From JAXMAR01 sp046350295 (lineage in GTDB: Bacteria > Planctomycetota > Planctomycetia > Gemmatales > Gemmataceae), in contig JAXMAR010000043.1 in NCBI GenBank assembly GCA_046350295.1, forward strand, positions 1 to 64,000: 64,000 nt of DNA, given 5' to 3'. Below, one piece after another: positions 59,948 to 64,000 of the stretch. Every line of letters starts with the position of its first letter. The first letter of the stretch is position 1. The position numbers and the translations under genes were made by a program. The notes below the pieces were generated by a model that did no database searches, was not told the origin of the DNA, and saw only the letters and a list, made by a program, of their open reading frames with translations.

Positions 59948-62900
59948 TCAGCTACCCTTCAACTCCGCCACCACGCGGCGATACGCGTCGCGCTCCGTCG
60001 GGTGCAGCTTCATGTCATCTAGGCCCAGCGCCGTCGCCCGGCTCAGCGCCTCGCGCGCCGCCTTGGTGTTCGCCATCATGTGATAGGCGCGGGCCAGGTT
60101 GAAGAGCTTGGAGGCGCTCGGGGCCTCGCGCGCCGCGCGCTGCAGGTCCGCCAACGCCGCTTCGCCGCGGTCCAGACTGAGGTAGACGACGGCCCGGGTA
60201 TCGAGCAGCTCGGGCCTCGGGCCGTGCACGGTGATGGCGTGGCCGATGAGCTTCAGCGCTTCCTCGGGCCGGGTCTTGCGCTGGGCGAGCAGCCAGGCGA
60301 GGTTGTTGAGGGCGGGGAGGTTCTCCGGATCGCGCGTCAGCACCTCGCGGCACAGGGTCTCGACCTCGTCATAGCGGCCCAAGAGGTCGTAGAGATCGGC
60401 CAGGTGCAGCCGGAGCGTCAGCTTGCTCGGATAGGCGTTGGCGATGTCCTTGAGGGCGCGTTCGGCGGCGGCGGTCTGCTCCTCCCAGGTCGCCTTGTCG
60501 CGCGCGAAATGGGGACTGCGCTGATAGCGGCGCAGGATCATCGTCACCGAGCGGGCGCGGCTCTCCGGGCCGGCGCCGACCGCGAGACACACATCCAGCG
60601 CCTGCTTCAGGTTCCCGAGCCGGCCGTGCATGGCGGCGACCAGGAAGCTGCGCTCGGCCGGCGCCTTGGGAGCGTCCGCGTATTCCTTGAGCAGGGCCAG
60701 GGCTTTCTTGCCCTCCCCCTCCGCCTCGAGAACGCGGGCCCGCAGCTCGATCGAGCCGAGCTCGCCGGCGCTCAGGCCGCGTGTCTTTTCCACTTGTTCC
60801 AGGCGGGTTGTGAGACGGTCGGCCTCCGCCACGTCCTTGTGGACGAGCGCCTGGTCGGCGAAGAGAGCGAGAAACTGCGGCTGGCGCGGGTAACTCTTGA
60901 CAAGGCCGACGAGGATGTCGCGCGCTTTGCCCCACCAGGCCGGCTCCGCGCCCTGGTCGACATAGAGCTGCGCCAGCAGGAACTGGTCCTCGGCGGCGAG
61001 CAGGGTCTTCCGGTTCGCCTCCTCGAGCAGGCCGATCGCCCGGCTCCGCCAGGGACGCCGCTGCTGCAGAGCGAGCACGCGTGCCCGCGCCACCTGCTCC
61101 TCCGCGCTGGCCGCCGGCGTCTCGCGGAGGATCACTCCGGTTTCGTCGATCTCGACGCCGACGATCTTCAACGACTCCTGCATCCCCTTCGAATTGCCCC
61201 CCGCCATCAGGACCAGCGCCAGCTGTCGCTGTGCCCAGGCCACGTCCTCCGCGTGCTTGCTCGTCATGACCCCGCGCAGCACCGGCTCCGCTGCCGCCAG
61301 CTTGCCGGTGCGCAGCAGGAAGTTGGCCTGCATCTTGCGCAGCGGCACGCTGTCCGGCCGCGCCTTGAGCGCCGCCTCGAGGTACGCGCCCGCCCGCTCG
61401 ATCTGGCCCATGATCTCGTAGCATTCGGCCAGGGCGATGTCGCGCTCCTGTGCCGGCGTCTTCGCCATCAGCGCTTCCAGCACGGCTTGCGCGTCATCCG
61501 TCCGTCCCTGCCGCACGAACAGGCGGACCAGGGCGACGTAGGGTTGCGTCTCCCCCGGCGCAAGCGCGAGCGCCTGCCGCAGCTCCTTCTCGGCCTCGGC
61601 GCCGCGGTTTTCTCCCGCCAGCACCTGGGCAAGATAGAAATGATCGTGCCAGCCCTTGGCCCCTTCCGCCATCGCTTTGCGGATGAGCCGCTCGGCCTTG
61701 CCGTAGTCGTCGCGCCGCATCGAGATGACGACCGCCAGCCGCTCCATGTCGTCGCCGAGCTGGGCCTCTTTTTGCAGCCGGGCGATCTCCTTTTCGGCCT
61801 CGTCGAAGCGGTGGCTCTGCGTCAGCAAGAGCACGAGCTTGCGCGTCAGCTCCGGTGAGCGATAGCCGAGATCCATGGCGCGACGGTAATGAGCGATCGC
61901 CTGATCCGTGGCGCCCAGGATCTCGTCCGCTTCCCCCCGCGCCAGCTCGACCGCATCCCAGTTCGGCCGCTCGCCGTCGACGGCGTTCAGCAGCTTCTTC
62001 GCCACCTCCGCCATCTCCTTCTTGCCCTGACGCGCTTGCCAAACGCTCTTCATGGCCTGGGCGAACTTGTAGACGGTCCCTTCCGCGCTGCCGCCGTCGA
62101 GCTTCTTCAGCTCCCCGAGGACGCGCTCGATCCCCGCCTCGTCGTTTTGCTGGAGCGCCAGGTCCAGGAGCAGCAGCCGCAGACGGGCGTTGTCGGCGTG
62201 GCGCGGCAGCCCCGTGAGCCGCCACCAGAGACGCTGCGCCTCGGCTGGCTCGTGGCGTTGAAAGTAAACGGCGCCCAGGCCGAAGAGCAGGCGCGCGTTG
62301 TCGTCCGGACTGAAGTCCGGGGCGGCCGCTTCGAGGGCTTTGATGCGGGCGAGGGCGTCCGGTCCGTTCCTCGCGCTCAGCAAGCGGGCCCGCGCCAGGC
62401 GGACGTCGATCGCGTCCGGCGCCCGCTCGAGCGTCGTCAGGGCGTGCTCGAGATCGCCGCTGCGCTCCGAGAGGGACGCGAGGCCCAACCAGTAGTCGGC
62501 CTTGGCGCCGTGCGTCTTTTCCTGAGCCGCGAGCAGGCGTCGCGCCTCGTCGATCTTTCCCTGATTCGTCAGCGTCTCACTGCGGATGAGCAGCGTGTCC
62601 AGGCGGCCCGGCGCTTCCTTGTCGACGGCGTCCAGCTCACGCTCGACGGCGTCCCAGTTCTTCGTCCCCTTCTTGAGGTTGGCGAGCAAGAGCATGCGCG
62701 CCAGCTCCAGCCGGTACTTGACCGGATCGGCGGGGTCTTTCATGAGAGAGGCGGTCTCGCGCAGCGCCTCGACAGCGCCGTCCGTGACCCCGAGCGACCA
62801 TTGCGCCATGGCGACGCCGCGCCGTCCCGCCACCGAGAGAGGATCGATCTCGACGGCCTTTCGGTACGCCGCTAGTTGCTTGCCGTGCTCCCCGAGCCGC

Positions 62901-64000
62901 TCGTAGCAAACGCCGAGATAGAGGGACACCTGGAGCGCCAGTTCGCGGGCGGACTTGGCCGCGGCTTCGATGCGCTCGAGCTCGCGGGACGCTTCGAACC
63001 ACAAGTTCTGCTGCATCAGCAGCCGGGCGTTCAGGAAAACGGTGGCTGTTTCGGCGGCCGGGAAGTCGCCGAGAGCAGCCACGGCGCGCCGGGCTTTCGC
63101 CGTGTCGCCTGCGTCGAGATACAGATTGGCCTGCGCCCAGCGCAGCTCGAAATGCTTGCCCTTGGGCAAGCGTTCCAGACCCTTTTCGATAAGGGCGACC
63201 GCCTCCGCCGTCCGTCCCGTCTTGCCTTCCAGCCGGGCCAGGCCAAGATAAAAACGAATTTCGAGCGGGTTGGCCTCGAGCGCCTGGTGCAGCTGCACGC
63301 GGGCCGCGTCGATATCGCCCCGGTCCAGGGCGCGATCGGCGCGAATCTGCACGACGCCGCTGTGCCGGGCGTCAATCTTCTCCGCCCGGGCGAGCAAGGC
63401 GTCGATCTCCGCCGCGTGCGTCTTCGGTTTGCCCAGCTCCAGGCGCCGCAGCAGCTGGACGAGCCGAACGATGTTCTCCAGGCGCTCCGGCTCGATGGCC
63501 AGCGCCTTGCGATAGCACTCCACGGCCGGCACGTCGCGTCCCTTCCCTTCCAGGGCCAGAGCCTTGAGCTCCATGACCTCGGCCGATCCGGGCAAGGCCC
63601 GCTCCAGAAAGGTCAGATGCTCCTCGGCCAGTTCCTCGTTGCGTCCGGCCAGAGCCACGCGCACGAGCAGGGCGCGTGAAGCGTTATGGTCCGGCGTCCG
63701 CGCCAGGACCTGCTCGAGCACGAAGCGCGCCTTGCGCTGTCCGCGCGCGGTCTCCAGCAAGCGCGGCTGGGCCAGGAGGCCGCCGAGCCGGGCGCGTTGC
63801 TCGGAGTCCTGCGGCGAGAATTCGAGATAGCGGCCCAGATAGCGCGCCGCCTGCTCGATGCGCCCCTCCTTCTCGGCTTGCTCGACCTGGTAGAGCATCG
63901 CGTCGGCGATGTTGCTCGCCTGCAGGCGATGGACAACGACGGTAAGGATGGCGGCCGAGACGAGGGTGGAGAGAAGAATGACGAAGAGCTTGACGTTGAG
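59948..64000 (-). CDS. Very large membrane-anchored TPR protein (runs off the right edge)
   Basis: The frame is open from the right edge to its stop at 59948, giving at least 1350 residues. The visible N-terminus is a membrane helix (LNVKLFVILLSTLVSAAILT, then VVVHRLQ), after which TPR/SEL1-like helical pairs fill the protein (EKEGRIEQAARYLGRYLEFS, YRKALAIEPERLENIVRLVQ, ELRQALALAPGETQPYVALV, EAALKARPDSVPLRKMQANF). The true start lies outside the window. A single membrane anchor with a huge TPR domain suggests an envelope assembly scaffold, as in exopolysaccharide (PEP-CTERM-type) systems, but no such partner gene is visible. A 51-base piece of its 3' end is duplicated at 58528-58578. Confidence 0.8.
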   Translation of the reverse strand, partial: LNVKLFVILLSTLVSAAILTVVVHRLQASNIADAMLYQVEQAEKEGRIEQAARYLGRYLEFSPQDSEQRARLGGLLAQPRLLETARGQRKARFVLEQVLARTPDHNASRALLVRVALAGRNEELAEEHLTFLERALPGSAEVMELKALALEGKGRDVPAVECYRKALAIEPERLENIVRLVQLLRRLELGKPKTHAAEIDALLARAEKIDARHSGVVQIRADRALDRGDIDAARVQLHQALEANPLEIRFYLGLARLEGKTGRTAEAVALIEKGLERLPKGKHFELRWAQANLYLDAGDTAKARRAVAALGDFPAAETATVFLNARLLMQQNLWFEASRELERIEAAAKSARELALQVSLYLGVCYERLGEHGKQLAAYRKAVEIDPLSVAGRRGVAMAQWSLGVTDGAVEALRETASLMKDPADPVKYRLELARMLLLANLKKGTKNWDAVERELDAVDKEAPGRLDTLLIRSETLTNQGKIDEARRLLAAQEKTHGAKADYWLGLASLSERSGDLEHALTTLERAPDAIDVRLARARLLSARNGPDALARIKALEAAAPDFSPDDNARLLFGLGAVYFQRHEPAEAQRLWWRLTGLPRHADNARLRLLLLDLALQQNDEAGIERVLGELKKLDGGSAEGTVYKFAQAMKSVWQARQGKKEMAEVAKKLLNAVDGERPNWDAVELARGEADEILGATDQAIAHYRRAMDLGYRSPELTRKLVLLLTQSHRFDEAEKEIARLQKEAQLGDDMERLAVVISMRRDDYGKAERLIRKAMAEGAKGWHDHFYLAQVLAGENRGAEAEKELRQALALAPGETQPYVALVRLFVRQGRTDDAQAVLEALMAKTPAQERDIALAECYEIMGQIERAGAYLEAALKARPDSVPLRKMQANFLLRTGKLAAAEPVLRGVMTSKHAEDVAWAQRQLALVLMAGGNSKGMQESLKIVGVEIDETGVILRETPAASAEEQVARARVLALQQRRPWRSRAIGLLEEANRKTLLAAEDQFLLAQLYVDQGAEPAWWGKARDILVGLVKSYPRQPQFLALFADQALVHKDVAEADRLTTRLEQVEKTRGLSAGELGSIELRARVLEAEGEGKKALALLKEYADAPKAPAERSFLVAAMHGRLGNLKQALDVCLAVGAGPESRARSVTMILRRYQRSPHFARDKATWEEQTAAAERALKDIANAYPSKLTLRLHLADLYDLLGRYDEVETLCREVLTRDPENLPALNNLAWLLAQRKTRPEEALKLIGHAITVHGPRPELLDTRAVVYLSLDRGEAALADLQRAAREAPSASKLFNLARAYHMMANTKAAREALSRATALGLDDMKLHPTERDAYRRVVAELKGS

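Overview
The window reads as chromosome from a planctomycete, most likely Gemmataceae-like. It is GC-rich. It carries a DUF1501 protein with a twin-arginine signal, a Ser/Thr kinase with the planctomycete N-terminal extension, an ECF sigma factor fused to a membrane anchor and exported domain, an MJ0042 zinc-ribbon/PQQ-propeller protein, a repeat protein opening with an LEGLEGRVTPS-type motif, and ispE next to a zinc-ribbon SpoVG. No rRNA, complete tRNA or CRISPR array was seen. The organism is inferred from gene families and base composition only.

Layout. 1-5.5 kb is accessory: a partial membrane gene, a frameshifted HNH nuclease, a complete ISL3-type insertion sequence with 25-bp inverted repeats, an AT-richer segment with a double HTH-cupin regulator, a structured non-coding stretch and a small membrane protein. 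5.5-11.4 kb holds exported proteins, including an S9 peptidase and a duplicated zinc-metallopeptidase-like protein. 11.5-22.5 kb is the centrepiece: a minus-strand cluster of kinase, small membrane protein and two giant exported TPR-CHAT paralogues. 23-31 kb holds a CoA-transferase just after a tRNA-Gly 3' fragment, a CobW GTPase overlapping a WD40 gene, a DUF2339-DUF3999 pair and an antitoxin gene split by a palindromic element. 31-40 kb holds spoVG-ispE, an FG-GAP protein, a ROK kinase and a zinc-ribbon/PQQ protein. 40-49 kb mixes debris (truncated IS4-superfamily transposase, kinase and DUF433 fragments, deleted DUF4058 gene, multiply frameshifted metallo-beta-lactamase/FG-GAP gene) with intact DUF1501 and hypothetical genes. 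49-64 kb carries the fused ECF sigma factor and a relative of its exported domain, a two-gene unknown module, an ECF sigma/anti-sigma operon, and TPR genes running off the right edge.

How the genes fit together. The 11.5-22.5 kb cluster looks like a membrane signalling and proteolysis unit: a transmembrane kinase with a DUF4384-like exported domain beside two exported CHAT proteases with TPR arrays. The 49.7-52.9 kb pair looks like a sigma factor that carries a copy of the exported domain made by its neighbour.

Reading-frame damage is frequent: in-frame TGA codons at 5938 and 20623, and frameshifts in the HNH, ISL3, DUF4058, metallo-beta-lactamase and 53-kb genes. One case (53334-53353) is clearly a 10-bp tandem duplication and one (30980-31077) an element insertion. 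For the others, real decay and assembly error cannot be told apart from this sequence alone.
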